A stretch of DNA of 35,100 nucleotides, taken from positions 1-35,100 of the forward strand of contig JAJACI010000011.1 of assembly GCA_022601595.1 (NCBI GenBank), in the 5' to 3' direction. Position 1 is the first letter of the stretch; each line of letters starts with the position of its first letter. The notes below the pieces were generated by a model. It had not been told where the DNA came from. It saw only the letters and a list, made by a program, of their open reading frames with translations, and made no database searches. Position numbers and translations under genes: made by a program. The stretch comes from Chlamydiia bacterium. Its GTDB lineage: Bacteria > Chlamydiota > Chlamydiia > Chlamydiales > 2-12-FULL-49-11. Of the stretch, positions 14,697 through 23,586 are shown in pieces.

Positions 14697-15677
14697 TGCA
14701 TCTTCCCCAAAACCTTCCTCTTCTTGATCGATATCAAAATCTTCTGGATTGCTTGGGGTATCTAGAGTCTCTTCATGGAAGATTGCCTCTTGCTCAAAAT
14801 TTTCTCCTAAAGGGGAGTCTAGTTCATTTTCGTCCATATTTTCCTCGTTATAAAAATATAAGTAATCAAGCACTTTGATTCCATCTTTTTGCATCTTTGT
14901 CTGGAAGATAGGCTGATTACCAATAAGCATTTGGAAAGAACCTTTTTTTTCAGAAGGCTTATAAAAAGAGTTATGAAGTATTAGGTAGTCACCATTTTCT
15001 AAAGAACTGAGCTCATCTTGGTTGAGCTCTATGGATCCTGTTCTTACCGTAATTGGTACATTAACATCTGGGATATTTTCTAAGTTTTCTAGCGTTGGTG
15101 GAATAAAAGTAAAATGTGCATGTATTTCTTTGTAGAAAGTATCTGGAATAAGGATTCGGGCTGGTAAATAGTTTCCTTTTACCTGAATAGAGAGATCAAT
15201 CGCGTAGGCAGAAAATTCTTTGATGGTCCCTTCGCTAATTTTAAGATTTAGATTAGCATAGACTTTTTTCTGCATAATACTATCTATCGCTTCAGTGATA
15301 AAATAGGTATACAATCCTTTTACAATAGACTCATTTTCAACAAGAATTTTGGTGCTATCTTCCACACCTTTTTCCATACAAGAGATGAGTGTTTGTACAT
15401 CTTTCATTCCCATCACTAAATGGAATAATCCTTTTAGTGGAGAAAGTGTTAGAGGGATAGAGAGAGTTTTTCTTCCGAGCCCTTCAAAAAATGTATCGCC
15501 ATCAATAAAATCCATTTTTTCTATAGCAACAGAGAAATCTTCAAGGCCGAGGGATTCTTTTAAGGTGCCCACTATTTCATCTACCGGGAAGGGAGGAATA
15601 CTTCCTCGCTCGCTTAAAGAGAGGGTATCAAAAATTTCAGGAATGGCTTTTTTCAACCAAGTACTGCTTGCTGTCAT
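14460..15677 (-). CDS. sctQ: T3SS cytoplasmic ring (sorting platform) protein SctQ (CdsQ)
   Basis: SctQ builds the cytoplasmic sorting platform that docks the ATPase and substrates. The 405-aa protein has a poorly conserved N-terminal half, a middle SpoA-like segment (VPITVRTGSIELNQDELSSL, about 207-226), an acidic linker (about 280-326) and the canonical C-terminal SpoA domain (LSLEELKKITPGYKLPIKIN through GTGEIIEIGDTIGIKVTEL). The start ATG overlaps the stop of the upstream gene in ATGA. The order sctP-sctQ-pkn5 is kept as in Chlamydia, apart from the inserted SctP-like gene. An internal ATG at 14696 may produce a short form. Confidence 0.92.
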   Translation of the reverse strand: MTASSTWLKKAIPEIFDTLSLSERGSIPPFPVDEIVGTLKESLGLEDFSVAIEKMDFIDGDTFFEGLGRKTLSIPLTLSPLKGLFHLVMGMKDVQTLISCMEKGVEDSTKILVENESIVKGLYTYFITEAIDSIMQKKVYANLNLKISEGTIKEFSAYAIDLSIQVKGNYLPARILIPDTFYKEIHAHFTFIPPTLENLENIPDVNVPITVRTGSIELNQDELSSLENGDYLILHNSFYKPSEKKGSFQMLIGNQPIFQTKMQKDGIKVLDYLYFYNEENMDENELDSPLGENFEQEAIFHEETLDTPSNPEDFDIDQEEEGFGEDAMLAPEKTTLSGVSLTMNMEIARFSLSLEELKKITPGYKLPIKINPRHVNLVISGKSVGTGEIIEIGDTIGIKVTELYK

Positions 15678-16294
15678 GACGATTTACCTTTGCTAACTTT
15701 ACCATACAGACTGCTGGGAGTTTTCTCAATGGATTTTTTTTGCTTTGTAGGAAAACGATCTCTTTTACGTAGGGCTGGAGGAGCTATAAGTATGTTTATT
15801 CTAGGGATGGCTTGTTTTATATTGGTGTGCAAAATATTTTGATGACTCATAGAAAGCTCTTGAATTTCTTTTGTCCCATACAGTTTAAGATGAAAACTAT
15901 GAGGTGCCGTGTCGTACATAGTAAGATCAATTTCCACCTCACCAAAGCGTTTTGTTTCAACGATAAAATGGGTTTTTGTGATGCCTCTGTCTTTTTTCAT
16001 GCAAATAATTTTTGCAGCCACCGGGGTAGCAATTTCAGCAAGTCCTTTTAAGGTGCCTTGCTCCTTTTCAGAGGGAATAATAGCTCTGTCTATACTAATA
16101 GGAGTGGTCATAGGGGCGGTTATTTGTGGATCATCTAATTCTTGCTTCTTCTTTTTCTCGTCAGGATCTATTTCAGGAAACTTTTTGACACAAGAATCTT
16201 TTTCTTTATTCTCTCTATTCTCAATCTCTACTTTTCTTGGATTTAGTATCTTCATAAGGCTTTTAGTATACCTAATTATCCGATTCATCACCAT
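15674..16294 (-). CDS. SctP-like C-terminal domain protein, second copy
   Basis: The middle of this 206-aa protein aligns with the end of the neighbouring SctP. Here GITKTHFIVETKRFGEVEID leads into LTMYDTAPHSFHLKLYG and later INILIAPP; in SctP, SITTVKLNMPGSTFDKCELV leads into LEHYDTAPNNYNVQFLG and later FSIHLLPP. This points to a tandem duplication of the needle-length-control (SctP) C-terminal domain without the long Lys/Pro-rich ruler. The first ATG at 16294 overlaps sctP by 23 bp; a later ATG at 16255 would remove the overlap, and neither has a good ribosome binding site. The stop overlaps sctQ in ATGA. It may modulate the substrate-specificity switch. Confidence 0.7.
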   Translation of the reverse strand: MVMNRIIRYTKSLMKILNPRKVEIENRENKEKDSCVKKFPEIDPDEKKKKQELDDPQITAPMTTPISIDRAIIPSEKEQGTLKGLAEIATPVAAKIICMKKDRGITKTHFIVETKRFGEVEIDLTMYDTAPHSFHLKLYGTKEIQELSMSHQNILHTNIKQAIPRINILIAPPALRKRDRFPTKQKKSIEKTPSSLYGKVSKGKSS

Positions 16295-17792
16295 CTTTTT
16301 CTTCTTTGTCCCCTTTCTCTTTTTCTATTCCTGAGACCGCAGAGGTATAGTTTTTATTCAGTTTTGGAGGGAGAAGGTGGATAGAAAAATTGAGCTTACT
16401 ATTTTTAATTACGCCGTCTAAGCCTGCTAAATTCTGTGTAAATCGATTCACAGCATCAGGATTGCCTAAGAATTGGACATTGTAGTTATTTGGAGCGGTA
16501 TCATAATGTTCTAAAACAAGCTCGCATTTATCAAAAGTGGAGCCCGGCATATTCAATTTTACTGTGGTTATACTTTTTCCGTTATCTTTTGACACCTGCA
16601 TCATTCCCACCATCTTTTCAAAAAGCTCAAATACATCTTTAGGGATGTTTGCAAAAGGGGACATTTGCAAGGCATCAACACCAGTTATAGAAGGTGCCTC
16701 GGGAGCTCCCACTCCTACGATCTCTTGATCATCACTCTCTTTGTGCGAGCTATCATCTTTATGATCATGCCCAGTATCTGCCGGCGCTTTTGCTGCGGAA
16801 ATAGGCATATCATCATCGCTTTTATCCTCTTTCTCTTTTACCGGAGAGGACTCATTTACCCTTTTTCTATGTGCATTTTTTGTCGCTTCTACAGGGACGT
16901 TTTTATCTTCTTTTACCGGGGCTTCTTTTTTTGGAGCTTTTTGCGCTCCAACTTTACCTGTTTTTCCTCGCTTCTCTTTTGTTTGAGAGACCCCTTTTTC
17001 TTTTACCGTTTTTTGTGCAGGCCCTGTACTCTTTGCCTTTTTACCTTTTGTTTTTACAGTCTTTGCCTCTTTTTCGGTGGTTTTTGTAGCCTTTTTCTTT
17101 GTTACTTTTTTGGTCTTTTTCTTTTTAGAGGCTTCAGTTTGTGGTTGGGGCTTAGAAGGAGAGGTACTTGTATTTTCCGTAGTATTTCCTGTCTGATCAA
17201 CCTCTTCTTGATCCCCTTCAAGTGGAGCTGTAGGTGCATTTTGATTGATATTTTGCTGTGGCGGAGTAGGGGAGGGAGCTTGTTGTGGCAAAGGGGCATT
17301 ACTAGTAATATTCTCTTCATTGTCATCGGATTCGAGCCCGGTAGGCGGTGCTGAGAGGAGATCATCATCATCGTCTGCCAAATTTGCTGTTGAAGGCGTA
17401 TTATCTGTTACGCCCACCGAAAGTTTTGATGCAGGGGTCCCTTTTTTTGCCTCAGGGATATACCCAAGAGGTGCCGCGGTAGCGGCATTACTATCTGCAA
17501 CCATATGGGGCTTTGATCCAGCAGATGCGTCGAGAATGGATACCTTTTTATCATCTTCGGTCATATACTCTTTAAAAAGACCTGTAGGGATAGGAATAGA
17601 GGCGCCTGTATCATCCACCTCATCTTCGAGCTCTTCTTCTTTTTTTGGTCTATTTCTCTTCTCTCTTTTCTCTGTCTCTTCTGATTTTTCTACTTTTAAT
17701 GCTTTTTGGAATTTGTCAGGGTTAACAGCATCATTTTCCCCTTTTCTCTTGCTGGGATCAGGAATGGAATCGATATTTTTTAAATTATTCAT
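16272..17792 (-). CDS. sctP: T3SS needle-length/substrate-switch protein SctP (CdsP)
   Basis: Position between sctO and sctQ, and a compact C-terminal domain after a long low-complexity ruler, identify SctP. Residues 1-215 are acidic and Pro/Thr/Gln-rich. Residues about 215-320 are extremely Lys-rich (KKKKTKKVTKKKATKTT), much like chlamydial histone-like tails. Residues about 325-360 are Asp/His/Ser-rich, and about 375-485 form the folded domain (YDTAPNNYNVQFLG, FSIHLLPPKL). It starts in an ATGA overlap with sctO. As I recall, C. trachomatis CT671 is under 300 aa, so the ruler here is much expanded. The protein may itself be exported. Confidence 0.85.
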   Translation of the reverse strand: MNNLKNIDSIPDPSKRKGENDAVNPDKFQKALKVEKSEETEKREKRNRPKKEEELEDEVDDTGASIPIPTGLFKEYMTEDDKKVSILDASAGSKPHMVADSNAATAAPLGYIPEAKKGTPASKLSVGVTDNTPSTANLADDDDDLLSAPPTGLESDDNEENITSNAPLPQQAPSPTPPQQNINQNAPTAPLEGDQEEVDQTGNTTENTSTSPSKPQPQTEASKKKKTKKVTKKKATKTTEKEAKTVKTKGKKAKSTGPAQKTVKEKGVSQTKEKRGKTGKVGAQKAPKKEAPVKEDKNVPVEATKNAHRKRVNESSPVKEKEDKSDDDMPISAAKAPADTGHDHKDDSSHKESDDQEIVGVGAPEAPSITGVDALQMSPFANIPKDVFELFEKMVGMMQVSKDNGKSITTVKLNMPGSTFDKCELVLEHYDTAPNNYNVQFLGNPDAVNRFTQNLAGLDGVIKNSKLNFSIHLLPPKLNKNYTSAVSGIEKEKGDKEEKDGDESDN

Positions 17793-18292
17793 CTTTTACC
17801 CTTTTTCATCTTTCTAGCATGCATGCTAGTTCCCAGCTCATCAGAAACACCCGCCTCTTCTAAACGCATCTCCTTTTTCATCTCTTTTTTCCATTCTTTT
17901 TTATGGATATGAATTTTTTCCAGCTCTTGATTCTTTTTAAGGCGCTCCTCTCGAGCTTTTTCTAAGGCAAGGGCCGCCTCTTTGACCACTTTCTTTTGAT
18001 CATCCACTTTCTTCTTTTCTTCGGCAAGTTTTACATTCATTACTTCTCTGATGTAGCTGTCGTGCCTTTCCATTTCAATGGAAGTAGTCCCTTTTTTAAT
18101 ATCTTCATAGTACTTTTCAATCATCTCAAGCTTAATAGCCTGTGTAGCATTTAATGCCTTTTTCTTCTCTTCTAAATCCTTTTCGGCAGCATCAAATTCT
18201 TCCCGCTTTTCCCGCAATTTTTTTTCAGCATCTTCTAGGCGACGTTTTTTAATCTCCTCGATTTGCGAAAGTGGGTATTTTCTTTTCTTCAT
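17789..18292 (-). CDS. sctO: T3SS ATPase stalk protein SctO (CdsO)
   Basis: SctO is the coiled-coil stalk that links the SctN hexamer to the export gate (equivalent of FliJ or YscO). The 167-aa product is an almost uninterrupted charged coiled coil ([20 protein letters not shown], then [20 protein letters not shown]), with basic ends. The length matches the chlamydial protein (about 168 aa). Its ATG overlaps the sctN stop by 4 bp, and its stop overlaps the sctP start by 4 bp, so translation of the three is tightly coupled. The sequence alone would fit any coiled coil; the position makes the call. Confidence 0.9.
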   Translation of the reverse strand: MKKRKYPLSQIEEIKKRRLEDAEKKLREKREEFDAAEKDLEEKKKALNATQAIKLEMIEKYYEDIKKGTTSIEMERHDSYIREVMNVKLAEEKKKVDDQKKVVKEAALALEKAREERLKKNQELEKIHIHKKEWKKEMKKEMRLEEAGVSDELGTSMHARKMKKGKR

Positions 18293-19629
18293 CTAAATAG
18301 CGCCATCAGTTGATTCAATGTTTCTTCCATAGAGGAGTCTTCTTTGACCCCTTGCTTTAAAAATCTATTGACCTTATCGATGTATTTGATGGCGTAGTCG
18401 GCATTTTTATCTGAGCCGGGTTTATATTCTCCGATGCGGATGAGTAGTTCATTTTTCTTATAATTGGCAAGCACCTCACGTACTTTCCCAACCACCATCA
18501 GCTGCTCTTTTGAGATGATATGTCCAATAATACGGGATACACTTGAGAGAATGTCTATTGCTGGATAATGGTATTGTCTGGCAAGCTCTGCTGATAAGAT
18601 GATGTGACCATCTAAGATAGATCTTACCTCATCTGCAACTGGCTCGTTCATATCATCACCGGCAACAAGGATGGTGTAAAAGGCGGTGATGGATCCTTTG
18701 TTAGAGTTTCCTGATCTTTCTAAAAGTTTTGGTAATGTCGCAAATACAGAAGGGGTATACCCTGCACGCGCTGGGGGCTCTCCTGCAGCAAGACCTACCT
18801 CACGTAAAGCCCTTGCATAACGGGTGACAGAATCCATCATCAGGATTACTTTTTTCCCTTGATCGCGGAAATACTCAGCAATAGCGGTGCCTACATATGC
18901 AGCGTTAAGTCTTAATTGAGGGGACTGATCGGAAGTAGAAACCACGATTACAGAACGTTTTAGCCCTTCCTCTCCCAGGTCATTTTCTATAAACTCCCTC
19001 ACCTCACGGCCCCTTTCTCCAATAAGCGTGATCACATTTACATCCGCTTTTGCATAGCGGGCAAGCATGCCTAAAAGGGTTGATTTACCCCCTCCTGCCG
19101 CCGCAAAGATACCTACACGTTGTCCTTCGCCGCAGGTGAGCACCGCATCTATGGAGCGAATCCCTGTAGATATGGGTTTTTCGATAATTTTTCTTTGTAG
19201 GGGATCAGGTGGCGCGTTAATAACAGGATAGGTTTCTGTAAGGTTAAGCGGCCCTTTCTCATCAGTATCGAGCGGCTCGCCTAAACCATCTAATACCCTA
19301 CCAAGAAGGGCATCTCCCACTTTTATATTGAGCTTTGTATTGAGAGGAATGACCTCTGAGGAGGTGGAGACACCATGCATTTCTCCCAGGGGAGAGAGAT
19401 ATGATTCATCTTTGGTAAAACCTACTACCTCGGCAAGAAGGGGAGGTCCCTCTCTTTTTATCATACATATCTCGCCCATCTTCACATTTGGAACAATGGC
19501 GCGTATTAACATACCCACCACTTCGGTTATTCTACCATGTACTGTGGTAAGTTCTACATCTTCTAGGTTATGCTCTAGATCATCAAAGGAGATGTTCATG
19601 GACAAATCGCTATCATCGGATTCTTTCAT
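18289..19629 (-). CDS. sctN: T3SS ATPase SctN (CdsN)
   Basis: SctN energises unfolding and export of substrates and is related to F1-beta and FliI. The 446-aa protein has the full set of motifs: AAAGGGKST Walker A (176-184), [17 protein letters not shown] Walker B (261-267), the T3SS/FliI signature [20 protein letters not shown], and [19 protein letters not shown]. The ATG is preceded by AAGGAGG at ideal distance, the best ribosome binding site in the operon. It starts 8 bp after sctI and overlaps sctO. No lesion is seen, so the apparatus is probably functional. Confidence 0.98.
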   Translation of the reverse strand: MKESDDSDLSMNISFDDLEHNLEDVELTTVHGRITEVVGMLIRAIVPNVKMGEICMIKREGPPLLAEVVGFTKDESYLSPLGEMHGVSTSSEVIPLNTKLNIKVGDALLGRVLDGLGEPLDTDEKGPLNLTETYPVINAPPDPLQRKIIEKPISTGIRSIDAVLTCGEGQRVGIFAAAGGGKSTLLGMLARYAKADVNVITLIGERGREVREFIENDLGEEGLKRSVIVVSTSDQSPQLRLNAAYVGTAIAEYFRDQGKKVILMMDSVTRYARALREVGLAAGEPPARAGYTPSVFATLPKLLERSGNSNKGSITAFYTILVAGDDMNEPVADEVRSILDGHIILSAELARQYHYPAIDILSSVSRIIGHIISKEQLMVVGKVREVLANYKKNELLIRIGEYKPGSDKNADYAIKYIDKVNRFLKQGVKEDSSMEETLNQLMALFR

Positions 19630-19637
19630 ACGCCTCC

Positions 19638-20285
19638 TTAAATTTGAATGTTAAAGAGAGTTTTGATCATGGATGTCGCATTACCAAGGATTACAGAGGT
19701 ATAGTTCAGCTCTTGCTGGGCTTTATTTAGCTTAATCTGCACAAGGAGAAGATCTCCAGGCTGCATCTTTTTCCCGTTGGAATTCAAATGCTTTATGGTA
19801 TTTCCAGCTTCAACCATTTGCTGTTGACCATCAGATACCATGGACAAAAACTTTGCAATTGGGTTTTTAGATTGGTTTAGCTTTTTTGTGAAATCTTTTG
19901 AATCAAGGCCCATCTTTTTAGCAACGCCGTCAATATGCTCATTTGCATTGCCAAGCTTTTTTCTAACTAAATATTTCTCAGAATTTTTTAACTTTAAGCC
20001 TTTTGTGTTCAGCTTGTTTTTTATATCTCCTAAAGATCCGCTTACAGCATTCATCTGCGCATGCACTTTATCCATGGTTGGCGGTGTCGAAGGGGAGACT
20101 TTCTGCTGATTTGCAATGTCCATTGGAGAGGGAACATTACCTTTTTGCAGAGGATTTGTCTCTCCTCCATCTTTCATATGTCCCTCAAATTTTCCTTCAG
20201 GAGGTTCATTTTGGGGTTGGGGGTCTTTTCCTCTTCCTGTAAGAGCGTCTAGTTTATCAGGGTCTGGTGAAACAGGTGATGCCAT
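19638..20285 (-). CDS. sctI: putative T3SS inner rod protein SctI
   Basis: The 215-aa protein has a Pro/Asn-rich N-terminal third and a helical C-terminus. The last 40 residues contain [20 protein letters not shown] and then [13 protein letters not shown], fitting the YscI/HrpB rod pattern (D-P-xx-LL-x-[LV]Q, a helix with an ELxx[TSK] run, then G-xAxxxxxTL). The position just upstream of the ATPase and downstream of the SctG-like gene matches CT668 in C. trachomatis. Length is greater than the 80-140 aa of classical rods because of the N-terminal extension. A good AAAAGG site precedes the ATG. The alternative is a chlamydia-specific secretion accessory. Confidence 0.65.
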   Translation of the reverse strand: MASPVSPDPDKLDALTGRGKDPQPQNEPPEGKFEGHMKDGGETNPLQKGNVPSPMDIANQQKVSPSTPPTMDKVHAQMNAVSGSLGDIKNKLNTKGLKLKNSEKYLVRKKLGNANEHIDGVAKKMGLDSKDFTKKLNQSKNPIAKFLSMVSDGQQQMVEAGNTIKHLNSNGKKMQPGDLLLVQIKLNKAQQELNYTSVILGNATSMIKTLFNIQI

Positions 20286-20308
20286 AATGCCTTTTTATCA
20301 ATCTATTA

Positions 20309-20761
20309 TTATTCTTCTTTCTTTTTCGGTTTTGCTATATCCATTGGGGACTTAGAGCCTTTTTTGACAAATTTGTCAATAAAGTCGCGAGATCTGTTTA
20401 CCAACTCTTTGATATCAGAATCTGCAGACTCTTTACCAATACCCTCAAGCATTTTTTCTCCCTCAGAAACTTTTCCTGGCATCATACTTCTGCATATTGC
20501 TAAAAAAGACATTGCCATTTCATTTTTTGGGTCTGCTTTGAGAACCGATTCAAACATCTCTTCCGCTTGCTTAAGCTCTAACTTGCACATGTGCATATAG
20601 CCAAAGCCAATCTTGTAAAAATGATTGTCAGGACGAAGGGTTTGTGTAGCCATAAATAGTTTTAAAGCTGAATCTTCGTCGGTATTGTTTACAGCAACAA
20701 ATCCTGCCTCTAAAAAGAGGAAATAATCTTTGTCACATTCTGAGATAGTTTTATTACCCAT
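20309..20761 (-). CDS. sctG: TPR-type needle chaperone SctG (CdsG)
   Basis: A 150-aa protein with tetratricopeptide-like repeats (YFLFLEAGFVAVNNTDEDSA, then IGFGYMHMCKLELKQAEEMF, then DPKNEMAMSFLAICRSM) and a basic tail (KKGSKSPMDIAKPKKKEE). In Yersinia, YscG with YscE holds the needle subunit YscF soluble; the gene order here, small protein, needle, TPR protein, is the same YscE-F-G order. Spacing to the needle gene is 9 bp. Length and place match CT667. The role as cytosolic chaperone of SctF is by homology and context. Confidence 0.8.
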   Translation of the reverse strand: MGNKTISECDKDYFLFLEAGFVAVNNTDEDSALKLFMATQTLRPDNHFYKIGFGYMHMCKLELKQAEEMFESVLKADPKNEMAMSFLAICRSMMPGKVSEGEKMLEGIGKESADSDIKELVNRSRDFIDKFVKKGSKSPMDIAKPKKKEE

Positions 20762-20770
20762 AGTTTATAC

Positions 20771-21013
20771 CTATTGCGTTCTTTGGTTTTGTATACTTTT
20801 ATTGATTACAGAGTTAACCTGTGCTAGCAAGTTGGAGATAGAGGATCCAATTTGCGTCACTTGTGACATTGAAAACTGCAAGAGCAGAAATTTACCAGGT
20901 GTTGCGGCAGATATTCTTGATGCCACTTTTCTAACCATATTCATCACTTGACTTTGTAATTTCATGTACTTTGTTACAAGTGTTGTAAATGTAAGTGTTC
21001 CAAATTTTGTCAT
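20771..21013 (-). CDS. sctF: T3SS needle subunit SctF (CdsF)
   Basis: An 80-aa helical protein with the needle-type C-terminal pattern: PGKFLLLQFSMSQVTQIGSS and then a long helix to NKSIQNQ. Both length and location (between the CdsE-like and SctG genes) match the chlamydial needle CT666. No cysteine is present. The N-terminal half is also helical (LVTKYMKLQSQVMNMVRKVA). It would be secreted without cleavage and polymerise into the needle. AAGGA lies 8 bases before the ATG. Sequence identity in needle proteins is low, so the position carries part of the weight. Confidence 0.82.
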   Translation of the reverse strand: MTKFGTLTFTTLVTKYMKLQSQVMNMVRKVASRISAATPGKFLLLQFSMSQVTQIGSSISNLLAQVNSVINKSIQNQRTQ

Positions 21014-21028
21014 ATTATCATTCCTTGT

Positions 21029-21280
21029 TTATTTATTTTTAGTTGGTACGGCGTTAAACACCTTTAGAAGAGCGCTATATGCATGCAATAATGTACCAAG
21101 TTGCTCGTATTCTTCAGGTTTTGCCCCTGTTTGAATTGCTTTTTTTAAGTGAAGAATTTGCTTTTCAGCAGATTCCATCATCTCTTTAAGCTTATCTGGG
21201 TTCTGTATATCTTTTTGTAAAGGGAACTCAAAGAATGGTTTAGGTTCTTTATCTTTACCTTTTTTATTCATGCCGAACAT
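21029..21280 (-). CDS. cdsE: CdsE-like small T3SS chaperone
   Basis: An 83-aa protein with a Lys-rich, Pro-containing N-terminus and two predicted helices (LKEMMESAEKQILHLKKAIQ and EEYEQLGTLLHAYSALLKVF), the helix-turn-helix layout of YscE-type needle co-chaperones. It has the same length and position as CT665 of C. trachomatis. GAGGAAGAA precedes the ATG. It is the first of the closely packed genes after sctD (47-bp gap), which continue with overlaps or short gaps to pkn5. Confidence 0.75.
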   Translation of the reverse strand: MFGMNKKGKDKEPKPFFEFPLQKDIQNPDKLKEMMESAEKQILHLKKAIQTGAKPEEYEQLGTLLHAYSALLKVFNAVPTKNK

Positions 21281-21327
21281 AGCTTTTCTTCCTCATTTAT
21301 TTCTCTTAACTTAAGGACTAGCAATTT

Positions 21328-23043
21328 TTAGTCATTGAAGTCAATTTTATATTTCACCCCTTCTTTGTGAAGGAGGATTTCTTTACCTAATATTTTCGAG
21401 ATTATCATCCCATCTAACGTATCATCAACACCTAATATTTTTCCATCAATCAAAACAAATTGATTTTTATCCCCAAATTTTGATGATCCAGTGACCTTAT
21501 ATTTGCTCGATAAGTCTATAGAAGCGGTATTTGCCGTGGTGAAAATCACAAAATTATTCAAAACTCTTACACCATGAACCGCATTTATCTCTGACAGTAC
21601 ATTTTCAAAGGATTCACGCTCTTTTTCATGGGCTCTTCCTGATAAAACTATTTGTCCCATATTTTGCTCTATCGCTACATTTGCGAATCCATTTTCAAGC
21701 AAGATGGTGTTAATATGGGAGACAAGGGTATCTTCTACTACAACTTGGTTGTGCAAGAGATTTAAATAAGCGAAGTACTTATTCATAAAATCTGTTAATT
21801 CTGATCTGTCTTTTTCTGTCTTTACATATCCGGAAAGCAGGTATCGTCCTGGTTCTCTCGCGGTAACTAATACAGAGTTCCATGTAGGATTCTTTAATAT
21901 AAGAGCATTGATGTTTTCAGAAACCAGCTCATCGATAACTACATTATCATCAGTATTGCTAATATATGGGATGTTTTTCAGGCGGTAAAGAAGCTCGCTG
22001 TATGCGACATCGGTAAGTACATGTCCTGTAAGAAATAGTGTGGAGGTATCTTTATTATAGTTAAATTCCACTTGTTCAAAATGCGATATCGCCGCTTTAA
22101 TATCAGCTGTTTCATCAACCAAAGGATGCTCTACATTTCCGCTTCTGAATAGTGCAAGCAGGCTTATGATTCCGGCGCATATAAAAATAGAAAAAAGAGA
22201 TGCTACTGCTAAATGCTTGGTTGGGATAAATGTCTCTTTCCAGTCTTTTGATTCTTCCTCCTCGGAGTCTTCTGAAAAAATAGATTTCTCTGGATGAAGA
22301 GAATACTCCGCTCCTGGTGAATAAATAGTATCTCTTGTTTGATCCATGTTGATGAAAAGCAAGGAGGTGGTTCCAAGGATTATTAAATCTTCTGGATTTA
22401 GAACTTTGTCGCCATCTATTTTTTTCCCATCAACAAAAACACCGTTTTTACTTTCTAAGTCTATAATAGATGTCTCGCCATTTTCAGAGAGAGTGATGCG
22501 GGCATGACTTTTAGAGATGCTAAGATCGTGAAGTAATATATCAGCTGCACTACTATCACTTCCAATTACATAGGAAGAGGAAGGGGATAAGGGAAAGGAT
22601 GCTCCAGCCCCTGGTCCGTTGATTACTTTTATTAAACATTTAGATTCTGTCTCTGTATCACTTGGGAAATGACCAAGAGTTAATGCAGGCTCAGCATCTT
22701 TTGGAGTTATAGGGGCAGAAGACTCCTTTATCTCTTTGCTTGGCAAAGATGTGGTAAAGCGAAATATGTTATTCCCAATTTGAATAAGATCATCTTCAGA
22801 GAGTGCTGTTTTTTCTTCTAAGGTTTTGTCGTTTAGTAAGGCAGGGTTTGTGGAGCTTTCATTTTGAGCATAGTAAACATCCTCTTCATAAAATATGGAG
22901 AGGTGCTTTCTTGAAACCATTGGATCTTCAAGAACAAACGCGCAGAGATCTCCATCACGACCAATCATCCAATGATTGTCCTCTTCAAAAGTAAATATCC
23001 ACTCAGCAAGTGGTCCGTCTTCACAAACTAGATAACCAGCCAT
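21328..23043 (-). CDS. sctD: T3SS inner-membrane ring protein SctD (CdsD) with two FHA domains
   Basis: SctD forms the outer of the two inner-membrane rings. The 571-aa protein has two FHA domains, about 23-97 (MIGRDGD, MVSRKHL) and 140-231 (YVIGSDSS, SISKSHA, ESKNGVFVDG), an acidic linker, one membrane span at about 277-299 (AVASLFSIFICAGIISLLAL), and a periplasmic part of BON-like ring modules (QVVVEDTLVSHINTILLENG, then GQIVLSGRAHEKE). FHA domains bind phosphothreonine, and a kinase gene lies in the same operon, so regulation by phosphorylation is plausible. C. trachomatis CdsD is longer (about 829 aa, from memory) but also has two FHA domains. AGGAAAG precedes the ATG. Confidence 0.95.
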   Translation of the reverse strand: MAGYLVCEDGPLAEWIFTFEEDNHWMIGRDGDLCAFVLEDPMVSRKHLSIFYEEDVYYAQNESSTNPALLNDKTLEEKTALSEDDLIQIGNNIFRFTTSLPSKEIKESSAPITPKDAEPALTLGHFPSDTETESKCLIKVINGPGAGASFPLSPSSSYVIGSDSSAADILLHDLSISKSHARITLSENGETSIIDLESKNGVFVDGKKIDGDKVLNPEDLIILGTTSLLFINMDQTRDTIYSPGAEYSLHPEKSIFSEDSEEEESKDWKETFIPTKHLAVASLFSIFICAGIISLLALFRSGNVEHPLVDETADIKAAISHFEQVEFNYNKDTSTLFLTGHVLTDVAYSELLYRLKNIPYISNTDDNVVIDELVSENINALILKNPTWNSVLVTAREPGRYLLSGYVKTEKDRSELTDFMNKYFAYLNLLHNQVVVEDTLVSHINTILLENGFANVAIEQNMGQIVLSGRAHEKERESFENVLSEINAVHGVRVLNNFVIFTTANTASIDLSSKYKVTGSSKFGDKNQFVLIDGKILGVDDTLDGMIISKILGKEILLHKEGVKYKIDFND

Positions 23044-23161
23044 CTTTCCTCATCTATACAAGTTCTTTATGCGATTTTTCGTAAGCTTTAATAAATCTCT
23101 TATTTACCTAAGAAATTCAATAACAAAACTCATTCAGTGAACAATTCTATAGGTTTTACCT

Positions 23162-23572
23162 TTACTTGTCCATACCCAGTTTTTTATTTATTTCTACACT
23201 CCAGTAGGAGCGGTAATTTACAAAGTCTTCTAAAAGGTCACGAAACATCTTATAATTCACCTCATAGTCTATAAGCAGTGACAGTGTCAAGAACTTCTCA
23301 CCAGGGGCGATACTTATTATGGAGTTACCGGTACCAATTCCTAGGTAGTTTGCTTTCATAAGATAAATATAAAAATCTTCAGGGGAGGTTATTGCTTGCT
23401 CAGAAAAATGACAAATAGTTGAGGTAATATAAATACCATAACTCCTTTCTTTTAAGTATATTTCACTTTCATCATTTAGGGAAAAAAGATAGGTAATGCC
23501 CTCTTTGTCCTCTTCTTGTATAAGCGCTGTTTTTAAGTATTTTTCTAAATCACTAATGAGATTATCAAGCAT
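23162..23572 (-). CDS. scc4: Scc4-like class I T3SS chaperone
   Basis: A 136-aa acidic protein with the CesT/SycE-type alternation of helices and strands: an N-terminal helix (LISDLEKYLKTAL), strands around YLFSLND and YGIYITST, LMKANYLGIGTGNSIISIAP, and a C-terminal helix (NYKMFRDLLEDFVNYRSYW). It sits just before sctD, like CT663 (Scc4) in C. trachomatis. Scc4 there pairs with Scc1 to escort the plug protein CopN, and has also been reported to bind RNA polymerase. Whether this homologue does both is unknown. It follows the 147-aa gene by 14 bp and precedes sctD by 118 bp, in which I see no convincing promoter. Confidence 0.75.
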   Translation of the reverse strand: MLDNLISDLEKYLKTALIQEEDKEGITYLFSLNDESEIYLKERSYGIYITSTICHFSEQAITSPEDFYIYLMKANYLGIGTGNSIISIAPGEKFLTLSLLIDYEVNYKMFRDLLEDFVNYRSYWSVEINKKLGMDK

Positions 23573-23586
23573 AGATTAGACTCTTT

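Noticed and set aside
16665..17354. 229-codon plus-strand frame inside sctP
   Set aside because: Its Phe/Cys/Leu-rich product is the complement of the Lys/Glu-rich ruler of SctP.
17245..17817. 190-codon plus-strand frame inside sctP
   Set aside because: It is antisense to the acidic N-terminal part of SctP; the poly-Ser run mirrors Glu/Asp codons.
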